Below, in pieces: positions 1 through 9,899 of a DNA stretch of 64,000 bases. The stretch comes from Paucibacter sp. KBW04 (GTDB lineage Bacteria > Pseudomonadota > Gammaproteobacteria > Burkholderiales > Burkholderiaceae_C). Position 1 is the first letter of the stretch. Every line of letters starts with the position of its first letter. The notes beneath the pieces were generated by a model, which worked only from the letters and a program-made list of their open reading frames with translations, ran no database searches and was not told where the DNA came from. A program made the position numbers and the translations under genes. Location of the stretch: the NCBI RefSeq assembly GCF_003852425.1, contig NZ_QAJN01000014.1:186001-250000 (forward strand), read 5' to 3'.

Positions 1-474
1 CGCCACCATGGCCTGGGCGCAGTCCAGGGTGCGGTGGCTGTCCATATAGCCCAGGCGCATCTTGGCGGACAAGGGCATGCCCGCAGGCATGGCACGGCGC
101 ACGGCGGCGACGATCTCGTAGATCAGCTCGGGCTCGTCCAGCAGAACCGCGCCACCGCGATGGCGGTTCACGCATTTGGCTGGGCAGCCGAAATTCAGGT
201 CGATGCCCGCCGGCCCCAAGGCCGCCAGCTTGGCCGCGTTCTCGGCCATGCAGACGGGGTCGGAACCCAACAACTGCGCCCGCACCGGCACGCCCGCGGC
301 CGTCAGCCCGCCGTTCAGCAGCTCGGGCACGATGCGGGTGAAGACGCGGTTAGGCATCAACATATCCGTGATGCGTATGAACTCGGACACGCAGCGGTCG
401 ACGCCGCCCACCCGGGTCAAGGCATCGCGCAGCATGTGGTCGAGCAAGCCCTCCATGGGCGCAAGCAGAATCAT
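1..474 (-). CDS. dusC: tRNA-dihydrouridine synthase, DusC-like (3' end cut by window edge)
   Basis: FMN enzyme that reduces specific uridines of tRNA to dihydrouridine in the cytoplasm. The visible 158 codons form the N-terminal part of the TIM barrel. They begin [10 protein letters not shown], the FMN-binding start of the family, and carry [17 protein letters not shown], the Dus signature, with the catalytic cysteine at about residue 97. The C-terminal half lies outside the window. The ATG overlaps the stop of the upstream YgjP-like gene by 4 bp (ATGA), so the two are translationally coupled. Assignment to the DusC branch (U16) rather than DusA or DusB is from overall feel of the sequence and is less sure than the family. 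Confidence 0.88.
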   Translation of the reverse strand, partial: MILLAPMEGLLDHMLRDALTRVGGVDRCVSEFIRITDMLMPNRVFTRIVPELLNGGLTAAGVPVRAQLLGSDPVCMAENAAKLAALGPAGIDLNFGCPAKCVNRHRGGAVLLDEPELIYEIVAAVRRAMPAGMPLSAKMRLGYMDSHRTLDCAQAMVA

Positions 475-980
475 TTGCAAGCCTCGGCCGCGAGCAAGTC
501 CAGATGCGTCATGTACAGGCGCAGATCAAACTCCAGCTGGCCGTAGTTGGGCGCCATGTGATGGCAGAGCTGGTAGAAGGCCTTGTTGTGCTCCTGCTCC
601 TTCAGGTGCGCCAACTCGTGCACCACGATCATCTTCAGAAACTCAGCCGGCGCCTCGCGAAACAAGGTGGCGACGCGAATCTCCCGCTTGGCCTTGAGCT
701 TGGATCCTTGCACTCTGGAAGCGCGGGTGTGCGTGCCCAGGGCATGCTGGATGACCTTGAGCTTGGCGTCAAAACACACTTTGTTGAGCGGCTCGGAGCT
801 GCGCAGATAACGCGTTTTCAGCGCCTGCGTGTACTCGAACAAGGCCGAGTCGCTGCGCACCTCGTTGGCCTCGGGGTAACGGCGCGCCATGGTCTCACCC
901 AGGCGGCCGGCATCGATGATCTGGCGGACTTGGGCTTGCAGCTCGGGCGGGTAGCCGTTCAGGTACTTCAGGGAATTCAC
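471..980 (-). CDS. YgjP-like (SprT/DUF45 family) zinc metallohydrolase
   Basis: Putative zinc-dependent hydrolase of the YgjP/DUF45 family, function poorly known. The motif [15 protein letters not shown] near residues 121-135 supplies the two zinc histidines (about H121, H125), the catalytic glutamate E122 and a likely third ligand (H131). I chose the GTG start at 980 because it overlaps the stop codon of the preceding M3 peptidase gene as GTGA and gives a normal 169-residue protein. An upstream ATG at 1046 would add 22 low-complexity residues inside the peptidase gene. It sits in a chain M3 peptidase - YgjP - Dus, each joined by a 4-bp overlap, which argues for one transcript. Confidence 0.85.
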   Translation of the reverse strand: MNSLKYLNGYPPELQAQVRQIIDAGRLGETMARRYPEANEVRSDSALFEYTQALKTRYLRSSEPLNKVCFDAKLKVIQHALGTHTRASRVQGSKLKAKREIRVATLFREAPAEFLKMIVVHELAHLKEQEHNKAFYQLCHHMAPNYGQLEFDLRLYMTHLDLLAAEACK

Positions 981-2872
981 GAGGCGGAAACTGTTTCTGG
1001 CTGGCGGGGGAAGTGCTGAGCCACCCAGGCCTCGAAAGCCTGGCACATGGCCTCGTCACCGCCCGAATTGTCCGCGATCAGCTCGGCCCCATGCACCAGG
1101 CGGATGTGCGCGGCCAGATCATCGGCCGGCTTCAGCGCGATTTGTTCACGCTGCGCGGCCGCCGCCATGCAGGCCTGCGCCTGGGCCCAGGCCTCCTCCA
1201 CCGACTCGTTGCAGGCCTCGGCCAGGTAGCGGGCCGAGAAGCCCTCGCCGGTGAGGCTGCGCAGGGTGGCGTCGTGATCGATGCTATTGCCCGGCACCCA
1301 GTAATGCTGGCAAAGCGCAGGGCCTATGGCCGGGTTGTCGGTCAAAAACCCCTGCTCGCGCAGGAAGAAGGCGCGGGTCTGGTAGACCGCCATATGGGCC
1401 AGCAGATAGCCCTGGTAAGAGGCGGCCGACTCCTGATTGAGCAGGTGCGGGATGGCCAACATGGGCCGAGGGCTGACCACGCCCAAGACCCGCAACTCGG
1501 TGGCGCGGGCCAGGTTGAGCACGGTCTCGGCCGTCAACTCCTCATCGCTCAAGGCGTACAAGGCCGCTTCAAAGTAGGGCACGACGGCGATGGAGCGCTC
1601 CTCAAAAGCTCGCAGCGGCTGGCTGCTGGCGATGCGCGCCTGGATCAAATCGTCGGGCATGGCCTCGCCGGCGGCATTGCGGGCATAACGCTTGAGCCAG
1701 TCGGCATCATTCAAGAGGCTGTCGCAGAACATGGACTGGGTCTCGGCATAGGCCATGGAGGTCGGCGCGAACTCCTGGGCAAAGCAAGGCGAGTTCTGCG
1801 CCACATTGGACATATGGGCCGCATGCCCGCCCTCGTGGAACAAGGTGTTGATGCCGCGCAGGCCGCTGCCCATTTGATCGGGCTTAGCCGTGGCGGTGAA
1901 ATTGACCGCTGCGGCCACCCACTCGCCGCGCTCGTTCACATAGCAGGGCACGGGGCTGTGGCAGAAACCGTTTTGATACTTGCCCGGCCGCTCCAGCAGG
2001 TCCAGCTGCAAGGTGGCGCCGCGGTACTGGATGCCCAGGCGCTTGAAACTCTCCACCCAACGCCGCAGGGCGGCGGAGAAAGGCATGTACTCGTCCATGC
2101 GCCGCAACACATCGCCCGCGCTGTAGAAGCGCAGATTCCAGGGCTGCAAGGCCTGCATGCCATGCTTGGCGCTCAGCTCTCCATGGGCGCGCTGCTGCGC
2201 CGCCTGGGTGCGGGCCACAAAGTCGTCCAGGATGGCCATCAGCTGCTGGGGCGTCATGCGCTCGTTTTTGCGCAGCTTGAGCTCGAAGTAATTCGCAAAA
2301 CCCAGGGCCCGAGCCAGGCGGTTGCGCAGCTTGACCAGGTCCAGAAAACCATTGGCCAGCACCCAGCGCTCGATCGCTTGCATGCCCTCAAAAGAGCTGC
2401 GCCGATGCGCCTCCACCGGATTGCTGGCCGCATTGGTGGCCAGCATGGACAGCGAGGCCACTTCCGACTGGCCATGCTCATTGATGTGACGAATCTCCAG
2501 CCCACGCTTCTTGCTGAACAAGGCCGCCTCGGCCTCGATCAAGGCCTGCATCAAGTCACGACCTACGTCGTTGTCGATGATATTGGCCTCGAACAGCGCC
2601 AGCCAACCGCGCAATCCATGGCTTAGCGCCGCATATTCAGCGGCCTCGGCGCCAGACGGTTTGTGGTTACCCAAACGCGCCAGATGCGCTCGCGTCTCCT
2701 GCAAGGCCTGCGGGTCGGAGATGAAATTTTTGTACGCCGACTCGGCCCTCGCAAAGCCCTCGGCATCCTCGCTGGTGGCCATATAAGTGGACCAAAACAG
2801 CAGCTCCTTGCTCTTGTGGACGGCGTTGTAAGCATTGTTGAGCTGATCGAAATAGGCGCGGGCGGCATGCAT
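977..2872 (-). CDS. M3 family zinc oligopeptidase
   Basis: Cytoplasmic metallopeptidase of the M3 (thimet oligopeptidase / oligoendopeptidase F) class, 631 residues, which is normal for the family. The zinc motif HEGGH lies at about residues 346-350 in the context TLFHEGGHAAHM. The downstream EFAPTSMAYAE stretch provides the likely third, glutamate ligand. There is no signal peptide. The N-terminal two thirds are helical, as in the clam-shell fold of M3 enzymes. It is the first gene of a minus-strand unit with the YgjP-like and Dus genes, coupled by GTGA and ATGA overlaps. The exact peptide substrate cannot be read from sequence. Confidence 0.87.
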   Translation of the reverse strand: MHAARAYFDQLNNAYNAVHKSKELLFWSTYMATSEDAEGFARAESAYKNFISDPQALQETRAHLARLGNHKPSGAEAAEYAALSHGLRGWLALFEANIIDNDVGRDLMQALIEAEAALFSKKRGLEIRHINEHGQSEVASLSMLATNAASNPVEAHRRSSFEGMQAIERWVLANGFLDLVKLRNRLARALGFANYFELKLRKNERMTPQQLMAILDDFVARTQAAQQRAHGELSAKHGMQALQPWNLRFYSAGDVLRRMDEYMPFSAALRRWVESFKRLGIQYRGATLQLDLLERPGKYQNGFCHSPVPCYVNERGEWVAAAVNFTATAKPDQMGSGLRGINTLFHEGGHAAHMSNVAQNSPCFAQEFAPTSMAYAETQSMFCDSLLNDADWLKRYARNAAGEAMPDDLIQARIASSQPLRAFEERSIAVVPYFEAALYALSDEELTAETVLNLARATELRVLGVVSPRPMLAIPHLLNQESAASYQGYLLAHMAVYQTRAFFLREQGFLTDNPAIGPALCQHYWVPGNSIDHDATLRSLTGEGFSARYLAEACNESVEEAWAQAQACMAAAAQREQIALKPADDLAAHIRLVHGAELIADNSGGDEAMCQAFEAWVAQHFPRQPETVSAS

Positions 2873-3090
2873 GGCGTGGCTCTTGTGGAGTCGTCAAAGA
2901 GGGCCGCAAGCATAGCGCCAGCCGCTCTTCAAAGCCCAGGACTTGGCACAAGTCCAGCACTTTTTGCGCACAAGCTTATGTGCAGGCACGGTCGGCCGCT
3001 CCGACAGAATGCCATGAGCATCTTATTTTTTGCTCGATGAGTAGGCGCAAAAAATGCCGCGCCGATTCACGTCAAATCTCGCTACCCAAC

Positions 3091-3939
3091 ATGACACTGC
3101 CTCTGAAGACGCTCACGACGGGTCTGCTAGTGCTCAGCCTTTACGGACTTTGGCTCGCCAGCGCAGGTGAAGGCGAAGGCGCCCAAGCCACCGAAAACAC
3201 CAAGCCAGCGCCGGCCATCGCTCAACAAACAGCGGTGTCCGACCCAGTTGCGCCAACCGCCCCACATGCATCGCCCTCCGTCCCCGCAAGCTCGCATCCC
3301 GACACCGAGCCCGAAGTTGCAGGTGCCCGTTCAGCGCTGACATCGGAAAACTATGCCGAGTTGATACGCCAAGCCGCGGAAAGCAAGGACCCCAAGGATT
3401 GGCTGGCGGCCGCCAAGAGGATTGCAAATTGCCGATGGGTTCCGCGGCAGCTTGATTTCGTCCACAGCTACAAGGCCGAGCAAGCGCCGGGATCCTTCAA
3501 CGAAGAGATCACGACGCTTGAAGCGGAAGCCCGCGCCTGCCAAATCTTGGGCAGCCAGCATCTCGCCCTGGAGTTAGACCTTTTGCGGCGGGCACTTGAG
3601 CAGCGGGCTCCCGGGGCCGCCCTCAGCCTGGCCACCGCCTTGGGCAGCAAACCCGCGCCCGCGGACAAGGCGCTGGCCTTGCAAGGCTTGCGCTCAGACG
3701 CCAGGTCGGCCCACATCGACAGCTTGAATTTTTTGGCAGCCTTTGGCGACCTGCGTTTCAATTTGACGGATGTGGCGCGGCGCAGCTATGTCTTGGTGCT
3801 GCAAGCCCTGGGCACGCCCAACAAGCCCTTGCTCAAGCACCACTTTGCAGAAGTCCTGCCCAGCGCTATTGCCAAGGGCCTGCCGGCGCAGCAAGAAGCC
3901 GCTGCAGCCGAGCAAGCCCGCCTCATCTTGAGCCAATAA
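3091..3939 (+). CDS. Secreted or periplasmic protein of unknown function
   Basis: I do not recognise this 282-residue protein. The start at 3091 is preferred over an in-frame upstream ATG (2980) because it places a signal-peptide-like segment (MTLPLKTLTTGLLVLSLYGLWLASAG) at the N terminus. A Pro/Ala/Thr-rich, probably disordered stretch of about 55 residues follows, then a helical alpha-rich domain with cysteines near residues 115 and 150. It is convergent with the chemoreceptor gene downstream, 8 bp from stop to stop, and divergent from the M3 peptidase gene, with about 218 bp between their starts. Confidence 0.6.
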   Translation: MTLPLKTLTTGLLVLSLYGLWLASAGEGEGAQATENTKPAPAIAQQTAVSDPVAPTAPHASPSVPASSHPDTEPEVAGARSALTSENYAELIRQAAESKDPKDWLAAAKRIANCRWVPRQLDFVHSYKAEQAPGSFNEEITTLEAEARACQILGSQHLALELDLLRRALEQRAPGAALSLATALGSKPAPADKALALQGLRSDARSAHIDSLNFLAAFGDLRFNLTDVARRSYVLVLQALGTPNKPLLKHHFAEVLPSAIAKGLPAQQEAAAAEQARLILSQ

Positions 3940-3947
3940 ACGGGGGG

Positions 3948-5522
3948 CTAAGCCCTGGCCGAGCCCAGCTTGAAAACCCCGACCGCCCGCACCAAGTTCT
4001 GCGCCTGCTGGCTCAGGCTCTCTGCCGCGGCGGCGGACTCTTCCACCAGGGCCGCGTTTTGCTGGGTGACCTGATCCAACTGGCTCACCGCATCGCTGAC
4101 CTGGCCTATGCCCGTGGTTTGCTCCAGGGTGGCCGCGCTGATGGCGTTGATCAGCTGCGTCACCTGCTGCACCTGGGCCACGATTTCGCCCATGGTGGCG
4201 CCGGCCTCGCCCACCAGGCGGCTGCCGGCATCGACCTTGTCCACGCTATTGCCGATCAAGGCCTTGATCTCCTTGGCCGCCTCGGCGCTGCGCTGGGCCA
4301 GGCCGCGAACCTCGCTGGCCACCACCGCGAAGCCGCGGCCTTGTTCGCCGGCGCGGGCGGCTTCGACCGCCGCATTTAGGGCCAGGATATTGGTCTGGAA
4401 AGCGATGCTATCGATGACGCCGATGATGTCCGAGATCTTGCGCGACGCATTGTTGATCTCCTCCATGGTGGACACCACATCGCCCACCACCTGGCCGCCA
4501 CGGCTGGCCACCGCGCTGGCCGCGCTGGCCAAGCCGCTGGCTTGGCGGGCCACATCGGCATTGCTGCGCACGGTGCCTGAAATCTCTTCCATCGAGGCCG
4601 CCGTCTGCTGCAGATTGCTGGCCTGCTCTTCGGTGCGCTGTGAGAGGTCGGAGTTGCCGGTGGCGATCTGGCCCGCGCCCATGGCAATGCTGTCGCTGCT
4701 GCTGCGCACGGTGCTGACCACGCGGCGCAGTGAGGCCTGCATCTCATGCATGGCCGCGATCACGCTGCCAGGTTGAGCCCGAGAGGTGTCGATTTCGGTC
4801 GTCAGATCACCGGCGGCCACCGCCACCGCGACCTTGGCCACATCGGCGGGTTCACCACCGAGCTGGCGGGTCAAATTGCGAGTCAGGACCACGCCTATCG
4901 TCACACCCACGGCGAGTCCGCCCAAGGTCAGCAGAATCATCACGCCACGGATGCTGGCGTAGATCTTGTCGGTTTCCTCGTTCAAGGCACTGGCGGTGGC
5001 ATATTTGCGCTCGACCAGCTTGTCCATCAAGGCATCGGCGCGGTCCCCCGCGTCTCGCGCGCCACTCAGGGTGTTCACCGAGCCCAGGGCCTGGACATGG
5101 GCCTCATGACGCAGCTGCTCGACCACCTTGCGTATGCCTTGCTCATACTCCCGCGAAGCCGCCATCGCATCCTTCATCATGGCCTGACCGGCGTCGGTGG
5201 CGAAGGTCTTGCGAGCCGTCTCTAGCTCCTCATGCATTTCCTTCAGGTTTTCTTCCACTACGGCCAGCTGGCGGGCGCGCTCTTCGGCCGTGGTGGCGAG
5301 AATGGCGCTGCGCACATGGCGGCCGACGGCCAGCAAATGCATATTCGCCTCGGCCGTGTGGCGCAGGCCTACGGTCTCGCGCTCATACATTTGCGAGGCG
5401 AGATCGTTCAGCTCGCTGCTTTTCAAAACGCCGTGAGTGCCGATCAGGGCGCCGATGGCCGCCACGATCAGAAAGCCGCCAATCAGCTTGCTGCCGACCT
5501 TGAGGCTGTTGAGCCAATTCAT
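3948..5522 (-). CDS. Methyl-accepting chemotaxis protein
   Basis: Membrane chemoreceptor, 524 residues, with the layout of Tar/Tsr-like receptors. A first transmembrane helix lies near residues 10-30 and a periplasmic four-helix-bundle sensor domain at about 35-190. A second membrane helix (about 190-212, [19 protein letters not shown]) is followed by a HAMP domain and a long signalling coiled coil. The hairpin tip is the invariant [20 protein letters not shown]. No NWETF-type pentapeptide for CheR/CheB binding is present at the C terminus, which ends FKLGSARA. The ligand cannot be predicted. No clear sigma-28 promoter was found in its upstream gap. Confidence 0.95.
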   Translation of the reverse strand: MNWLNSLKVGSKLIGGFLIVAAIGALIGTHGVLKSSELNDLASQMYERETVGLRHTAEANMHLLAVGRHVRSAILATTAEERARQLAVVEENLKEMHEELETARKTFATDAGQAMMKDAMAASREYEQGIRKVVEQLRHEAHVQALGSVNTLSGARDAGDRADALMDKLVERKYATASALNEETDKIYASIRGVMILLTLGGLAVGVTIGVVLTRNLTRQLGGEPADVAKVAVAVAAGDLTTEIDTSRAQPGSVIAAMHEMQASLRRVVSTVRSSSDSIAMGAGQIATGNSDLSQRTEEQASNLQQTAASMEEISGTVRSNADVARQASGLASAASAVASRGGQVVGDVVSTMEEINNASRKISDIIGVIDSIAFQTNILALNAAVEAARAGEQGRGFAVVASEVRGLAQRSAEAAKEIKALIGNSVDKVDAGSRLVGEAGATMGEIVAQVQQVTQLINAISAATLEQTTGIGQVSDAVSQLDQVTQQNAALVEESAAAAESLSQQAQNLVRAVGVFKLGSARA

Positions 5523-5690
5523 GACGAAAACCCCCTGCTACCTACGCTTAGACCTTGGCCTGGACTGCGCTTCGGCTCAAACCAAGCGACCGGTTCGAGA
5601 CGAAACAGCACACCTCTTCGATGAGGTTTTATGCCTGGAAGTCTGCCTGTTTTAGGCCTTAGCTGTTCCTTTCATTGACGTGAAAAATGC

Positions 5691-6053
5691 ATGACTAATC
5701 AGCACAAACCCTCAGGCGAGAAGGAAGCGCGCCTAGCCAGGCCCAAGGCCGGGCCGGCCGGCTTTGAGGCCATCGGCACCGACTACCGCGTCGAGCTGCA
5801 GGGCCGGCTTCAAGCCATATTCCGCAGCCCAGCCGGGCAAAGCCTTTTGCAAGCCGCCCTGGCCCAGGGCGTGGCCCTGCCCAGCTCCTGCCGCAACGGC
5901 ACTTGCCGGGCCTGCCTCTGCAAGCTGGTGGCGGGCGAGATCGCCTACCGCATCGAGTGGCCGGGCCTGTCGCGGGAAGAAAAAGCCGAGGGCTGGATCC
6001 TGCCTTGCGTGGCCGAATCACGCAGCGATCTGCGCCTGTTCTTGCCCGGCTGA
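5691..6053 (+). CDS. [2Fe-2S] ferredoxin-like protein
   Basis: Small plant-type [2Fe-2S] ferredoxin, 120 residues, probably a soluble electron carrier. The four cluster cysteines are visible: C67, C72 and C75 in SSCRNGTCRACLC, and C106 in LPCVAES. This matches the C-x4-C-x2-C...C pattern of the family. The first about 25 residues are a charged extension. It is single, with about 170-bp gaps on both sides, so no reductase or oxygenase partner is suggested by its neighbours. Confidence 0.85.
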   Translation: MTNQHKPSGEKEARLARPKAGPAGFEAIGTDYRVELQGRLQAIFRSPAGQSLLQAALAQGVALPSSCRNGTCRACLCKLVAGEIAYRIEWPGLSREEKAEGWILPCVAESRSDLRLFLPG

Positions 6054-6224
6054 GGCGCAGCAAAACCGAGCCCGCCGGTCGCGCCAGGCCAAGCGCGGGA
6101 TAATCGGACCCTGACAAAGGCCCAAGAGCAGCCCGTCTGCTTTGGTCCCCCGGCCCTTGTTTCCCCCTCTCCTTGCCCTGCATCCGGCCCGCACTCCTGT
6201 GAACGGGCCGCCTCGAAGTACCTT

Positions 6225-6815
6225 ATGCACAGAACCATTTTCACGACGCCGCTTGTCAACACGGCCCTGCGTGCCTTCTCCCTGGCCTTCCTCAAGCTCA
6301 AGGGCTGGAAGCTGGACGGCAGCCTGCCGGCCGGGCAGAACAAATGCGTGTTGATTGCCGCGCCCCACACCAGCAACTGGGACCTGCCCTATACCTTGAT
6401 GGTGGCCTTTGCCCTACGCCTGAATATTTACTGGATGGGCAAGCGGCAAATCTTTCGTTTCCCTTTTGGCGGCTTGATGCGCTGGTTGGGCGGCATCGAG
6501 GTCAATCGCGAGCAGTCCAGCAATCTGGTGGCGGCCTCGGCCGCGGCCCTGGTGGCCGCCGACGGCCCGGTGCAGCTGATCGTGCCGCCCGAAGGCACGC
6601 GCAGCAAGACGCGCTACTGGAAGACGGGCTTTTACTGGATCGCCCATACCGCCCAAGTGCCCATCGTGATGGCCTATATGGACTACGAGCGCAAGCTCAG
6701 CGGCCTCGGGCCGGTGTTCCAACCCTCGGGCGATGTCGAGGCCGATATGCAGGCCATCAAAAACTTTTACGCCCAGTTCAAGGGCAAGAACTGGCAGCAG
6801 TTCGATCACGAATGA
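6225..6815 (+). CDS. 1-acyl-sn-glycerol-3-phosphate acyltransferase family protein
   Basis: Member of the PlsC-like lysophospholipid acyltransferase family, 196 residues, expected at the inner membrane. The catalytic HX4D box is H48-TSNW-D53 in APHTSNWDLPYT, and the acyl-acceptor box is PPEGTRSK. Length and motifs fit the short PlsC-like group rather than the essential PlsC. Its stop overlaps the start of the next gene (ATGA), indicating coupling to the VF530-like gene. Substrate not readable. Confidence 0.85.
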   Translation: MHRTIFTTPLVNTALRAFSLAFLKLKGWKLDGSLPAGQNKCVLIAAPHTSNWDLPYTLMVAFALRLNIYWMGKRQIFRFPFGGLMRWLGGIEVNREQSSNLVAASAAALVAADGPVQLIVPPEGTRSKTRYWKTGFYWIAHTAQVPIVMAYMDYERKLSGLGPVFQPSGDVEADMQAIKNFYAQFKGKNWQQFDHE

Positions 6816-7054
6816 ATCACAACGCCAAAGACCCTTTGCACGGCCTCACCCTGGAGGCCATCGTCACCGCCCTGGCGGACTATTTCGGCTGGCAGGAGCT
6901 GGGCGAGCGCATCGCCATCCGTTGCTTCCAGAGCGACCCCAGCGTTGCCTCCAGCCTGAAATTCCTGCGCAAGACACCTTGGGCCCGCGCCAAGGTTGAA
7001 AGCCTTTATCTCTTCATGCTGCGGGAACAAGCGCGGCAAAACGGCGGCCGTTGA
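6812..7054 (+). CDS. VF530 / DUF2132 family small DNA-binding-like protein
   Basis: An 80-residue protein recognisable as the VF530 (DUF2132) family from DPLHGLTLE near the N terminus and CFQSDPSVASSLKFLRKTPW in the middle. The family is thought to bind DNA on structural grounds; a biological role is not established. The start codon overlaps the acyltransferase stop by 4 bp, so the two are translated from the same message. Confidence 0.85.
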   Translation: MNHNAKDPLHGLTLEAIVTALADYFGWQELGERIAIRCFQSDPSVASSLKFLRKTPWARAKVESLYLFMLREQARQNGGR

Positions 7055-7216
7055 TACAAAAGGAGTCCCCGCCCACGGTCCGCTAGGAGTCTGCGCATTT
7101 TTTTGAATCCGACAACACCCTATTACCTGCCCGCCTCGGCGGCGCATATGCTGGGGCTGTGGTCAATGGGGTCAAGTCTTGCCTTGGCCCCGCTACACCA
7201 GAAGAAAGGGCTTGGC

Positions 7217-8734
7217 ATGCAGAAATGGATCTCAGCCGGAACAATCGCCATCGTCGTGTTGTGGGGCTTGATCGCCCCGCAATCCATGTCGGTCTTTTTC
7301 AGTGGCGCCTTGGCGCAGGTCACCCGCAACTTTGGCTGGCTGTATTTGTGGATCGTGCTGGGCCTGGTGCTGATGTGCGTGGTGCTGGCTTTCAGCCGCT
7401 ACGGCCAGCTCAAGCTGGGCAATGAGGACGACGAGCCCGAGTTCTCCGGCAGCGCCTGGTTTGCGATGCTGTTCTCGGCCGGCATGGGCATAGGCCTGGT
7501 GTTCTGGGGCGTGGCCGAGCCCATCTCTCACTACGTCAACCCGCCGCCCGGCGTGCTGCCACGCTCGGTGGACGCGGCCAACACGGCCATGCGCTACAGC
7601 TTCTTCCACTGGGGCATGCATCCCTGGGCGGTCTACAGCGTGGTGGGCCTGGCCATCGCCTTCTTCCAGTTCCGGCGCAACAAGCCGGCCCTGATCAGCT
7701 CGGCCACCGACGCCCTGCCCTGGCACTTCGCCCGCCGCATCGGGCCGCTGGCCAATGTGCTGGCCATCGTGGCCACGGCTTTTGGCGTGGCCGCTTCGCT
7801 GGGCGTGGGCGCTTTGCAGATCAATGCTGGCTTGAACCGACTGTTCGGCATGCCGCTGAACTTCAGCTCACAACTGATCATCATCGTGACGACCACCTCG
7901 CTCTTCCTGCTCTCGGCCGTCAGTGGCGTGGGCCGGGGCGTGAAATGGTTGTCCAGCGCCAATCTGGTCCTGGCGGCCCTGCTAGCCCTGGCAATTTTGG
8001 TGCTGGGCCCCACGGTCGCCATCATCGACACCCTGACCAACACCCTGGGCGCCTACCTGGGCGACTTTGTGCGCATGAGCTTGCGCATGACGCCCTTCCG
8101 CGACAGCGAGTGGGTGGGCAATTGGACGGTGTTTTACTGGGCCTGGTGGATCTCCTGGTCGCCTTTTGTGGGCGTCTTCATCGCCCGTGTCTCGCGCGGT
8201 CGCACGATTCGGGAATTCATCCTGGGCACGGTGCTGGCCCCCACCCTGGCCGCGGCGCTGTGGTTTTCCATCTTCGGCGGCACCGCCCTGAATCTGGAAA
8301 TCTTCAAACAGATTCCGATCGCCGATGCCGTCAAGCTTGATGTGGCCACCGCCATGTTCGCCATGTTCGACGCCCTGCCTCTGGGCGGCTTGATGAGCGT
8401 GGCGGCCACCATCCTGGTCGCCGTCTTCTTCGTCACCTCGGGCGACTCCGCCACCCTGGTTTTGAGCATGATGAGCAGCGAGGGCAAGCCCGATCCCAGC
8501 AATCAGGTCAAGATCATGTGGGGTCTGCTGGTGGCGGCGATTGCGGCCAGCTTGCTGTCGGTGGGCGGGGTGGACGCGGTGCAGACGGCCACCATCGTCT
8601 TTGCCCTGCCCTTCTCTGTGGTGCTGATCCTGATCGCCGTCTCGCTATGGCGCGGGGTGCGTGAGGACTACCAGGAGGTCGAGAGGCAAGAGCGCAAGAT
8701 GCGCCAACGCATGCGGCGCCTGATCGACGAGTAA
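7217..8734 (+). CDS. BCCT family (betaine/carnitine/choline) transporter
   Basis: Inner-membrane secondary transporter of the BCCT family, 505 residues with about twelve membrane helices. Diagnostic stretches are GMGIGLVFWGVAEPISHY and WAWWISWSPFVGVFIARVSR, the tryptophan-rich substrate site and conserved loop of BetP/OpuD-type carriers. I chose ATG 7217 because a GAAAGGG ribosome site lies just upstream and the first membrane helix then starts at the N terminus. An in-frame ORF extends to 7103. The likely role is uptake of quaternary-amine osmoprotectants. The C-terminal tail is short and basic-charged, without the long osmosensing domain of BetP. Confidence 0.9.
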   Translation: MQKWISAGTIAIVVLWGLIAPQSMSVFFSGALAQVTRNFGWLYLWIVLGLVLMCVVLAFSRYGQLKLGNEDDEPEFSGSAWFAMLFSAGMGIGLVFWGVAEPISHYVNPPPGVLPRSVDAANTAMRYSFFHWGMHPWAVYSVVGLAIAFFQFRRNKPALISSATDALPWHFARRIGPLANVLAIVATAFGVAASLGVGALQINAGLNRLFGMPLNFSSQLIIIVTTTSLFLLSAVSGVGRGVKWLSSANLVLAALLALAILVLGPTVAIIDTLTNTLGAYLGDFVRMSLRMTPFRDSEWVGNWTVFYWAWWISWSPFVGVFIARVSRGRTIREFILGTVLAPTLAAALWFSIFGGTALNLEIFKQIPIADAVKLDVATAMFAMFDALPLGGLMSVAATILVAVFFVTSGDSATLVLSMMSSEGKPDPSNQVKIMWGLLVAAIAASLLSVGGVDAVQTATIVFALPFSVVLILIAVSLWRGVREDYQEVERQERKMRQRMRRLIDE

Positions 8735-8756
8735 GCCGGCGACAAAGCAAAAGAAA

Positions 8757-8793
8757 AGGGCGCCAAGCTATGCAGCTTGGCGCCCCTTTTTTT
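8757..8793. terminator. Bidirectional rho-independent terminator
   Basis: A GGGCGCCAAGCT stem pairs with AGCTTGGCGCCC around a short loop, followed by eight T on the plus strand and preceded by an A-rich tract that gives a T-rich tail on the minus strand. It lies between convergent BCCT and minE genes and can serve both. Confidence 0.9.
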
Positions 8794-8810
8794 CGCTCGG
8801 CAACGAAGGC

Positions 8811-9071
8811 CTAGCGGGCCGAATCCGGCAGCTCGATCTTCACCTCCAGCACCTCCAGATCGCCGGAATGCTCGACATTGATCTTGAGGTCCTCGGCCTT
8901 GATATTGACGTATTTGGAGATGACGGCGATCAGCTCTTTTTGCAACTGCGGCAGATAGTCCGGCTTGGCCGAACGGCCATTGCGCTCATGCGCCAGGATC
9001 AGTTGCAGCCGCTCCTTGGCGACGCTGGCCGTGCTTTTCTTCTCGCCCAGAAAGAAACCTAGAAATCCCAT
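8811..9071 (-). CDS. minE: Cell division topological specificity factor MinE
   Basis: MinE drives pole-to-pole oscillation of MinCD by stimulating MinD ATPase, so that FtsZ rings form at midcell. The protein has 86 residues, the usual length. The N terminus [12 protein letters not shown] is the amphipathic membrane-targeting helix, followed by the MinD-interacting region ([17 protein letters not shown]) and the C-terminal dimerisation beta domain. It is third in minC-minD-minE, 12 bp after minD. Confidence 0.96.
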   Translation of the reverse strand: MGFLGFFLGEKKSTASVAKERLQLILAHERNGRSAKPDYLPQLQKELIAVISKYVNIKAEDLKINVEHSGDLEVLEVKIELPDSAR

Positions 9072-9083
9072 GACCCGCCCTCC

Positions 9084-9899
9084 TTATTTGCCGCCGAAGA
9101 GGCGCTTGAAGAGGCTAGGCTTGACGGCCTCGATGAATCGCATGGGCTTTTCTTCGCCAAGAAAGCGCGACACCACATCCTTGTAAGCCTCGGACACATC
9201 GGTGCCCTGCATATGGATGGCGGGCGAGCCTTGGTTGGAGGCTTGCAAGACCACCTCAGACTCCGGGATCACGCCGATCAAGGGCGTGCGCAGGATCTCG
9301 TGGATGTCTTCCAGGGACAGCATATGGCCGCCTTCGACCCGGTTGGGGTTGTAGCGGGTGATCAGCAGATGCTCTTTGATCGGCTCCTTACCCTCGATGG
9401 CCCGCTTGGTTTTGCTGTTCAGCATGCCCAGGATGCGGTCCGAATCGCGCACCGAGGAGACTTCGGGGTTGGTCACCACCAGGGCCTCGTCGGCAAAGTG
9501 CATGGCCATCAGCGCACCGGTCTCGATGCCGGCGGGTGAATCGCAGACGATGTACTCGAAGTCCATGGTCTTGAGCTCTTCCAGCACCCGCTCCACGCCC
9601 TCGACCGAGAGCGCGTCTTTGTCGCGGGTTTGCGAGGCGGCCAGGATGTAGAGCTTGTCCAGCTGCTTGTCCTTGATCAGGGCCTGGCTCAGCTTGATCT
9701 CGTCGTTGATGACATTGATCAGGTCATAGACCACGCGGCGTTCGCAGCCCATGATCAGGTCCAGATTGCGCAGACCCACGTCAAAGTCGATCACGCAGGT
9801 CTTATGGCCGCGCAGGGCCAGGCCTGTTGCAAAACTGGCGCTGGTGGTGGTCTTGCCGACGCCACCCTTGCCCGAGGTCACCACGACTATCTTGGTCAT
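9084..9899 (-). CDS. minD: Septum site-determining ATPase MinD
   Basis: Membrane-associated ATPase that recruits MinC and is displaced by MinE. 271 residues. The deviant Walker A motif GKGGVGKTT occurs at residues 10-18, and the C-terminal amphipathic membrane-targeting helix is seen as LFKRLFGGK. The start is placed at MTKIVVVTSGKGG (9899), the canonical beginning; the open frame runs upstream without support. It lies between minC and minE in one operon. Confidence 0.97.
   Translation of the reverse strand: MTKIVVVTSGKGGVGKTTTSASFATGLALRGHKTCVIDFDVGLRNLDLIMGCERRVVYDLINVINDEIKLSQALIKDKQLDKLYILAASQTRDKDALSVEGVERVLEELKTMDFEYIVCDSPAGIETGALMAMHFADEALVVTNPEVSSVRDSDRILGMLNSKTKRAIEGKEPIKEHLLITRYNPNRVEGGHMLSLEDIHEILRTPLIGVIPESEVVLQASNQGSPAIHMQGTDVSEAYKDVVSRFLGEEKPMRFIEAVKPSLFKRLFGGK

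Noticed and set aside
5580-5600. GGTTCGAGAC resembling a tRNA T-loop
   Set aside because: No cloverleaf or acceptor stem can be folded around it; it is in the gap upstream of the chemoreceptor gene.
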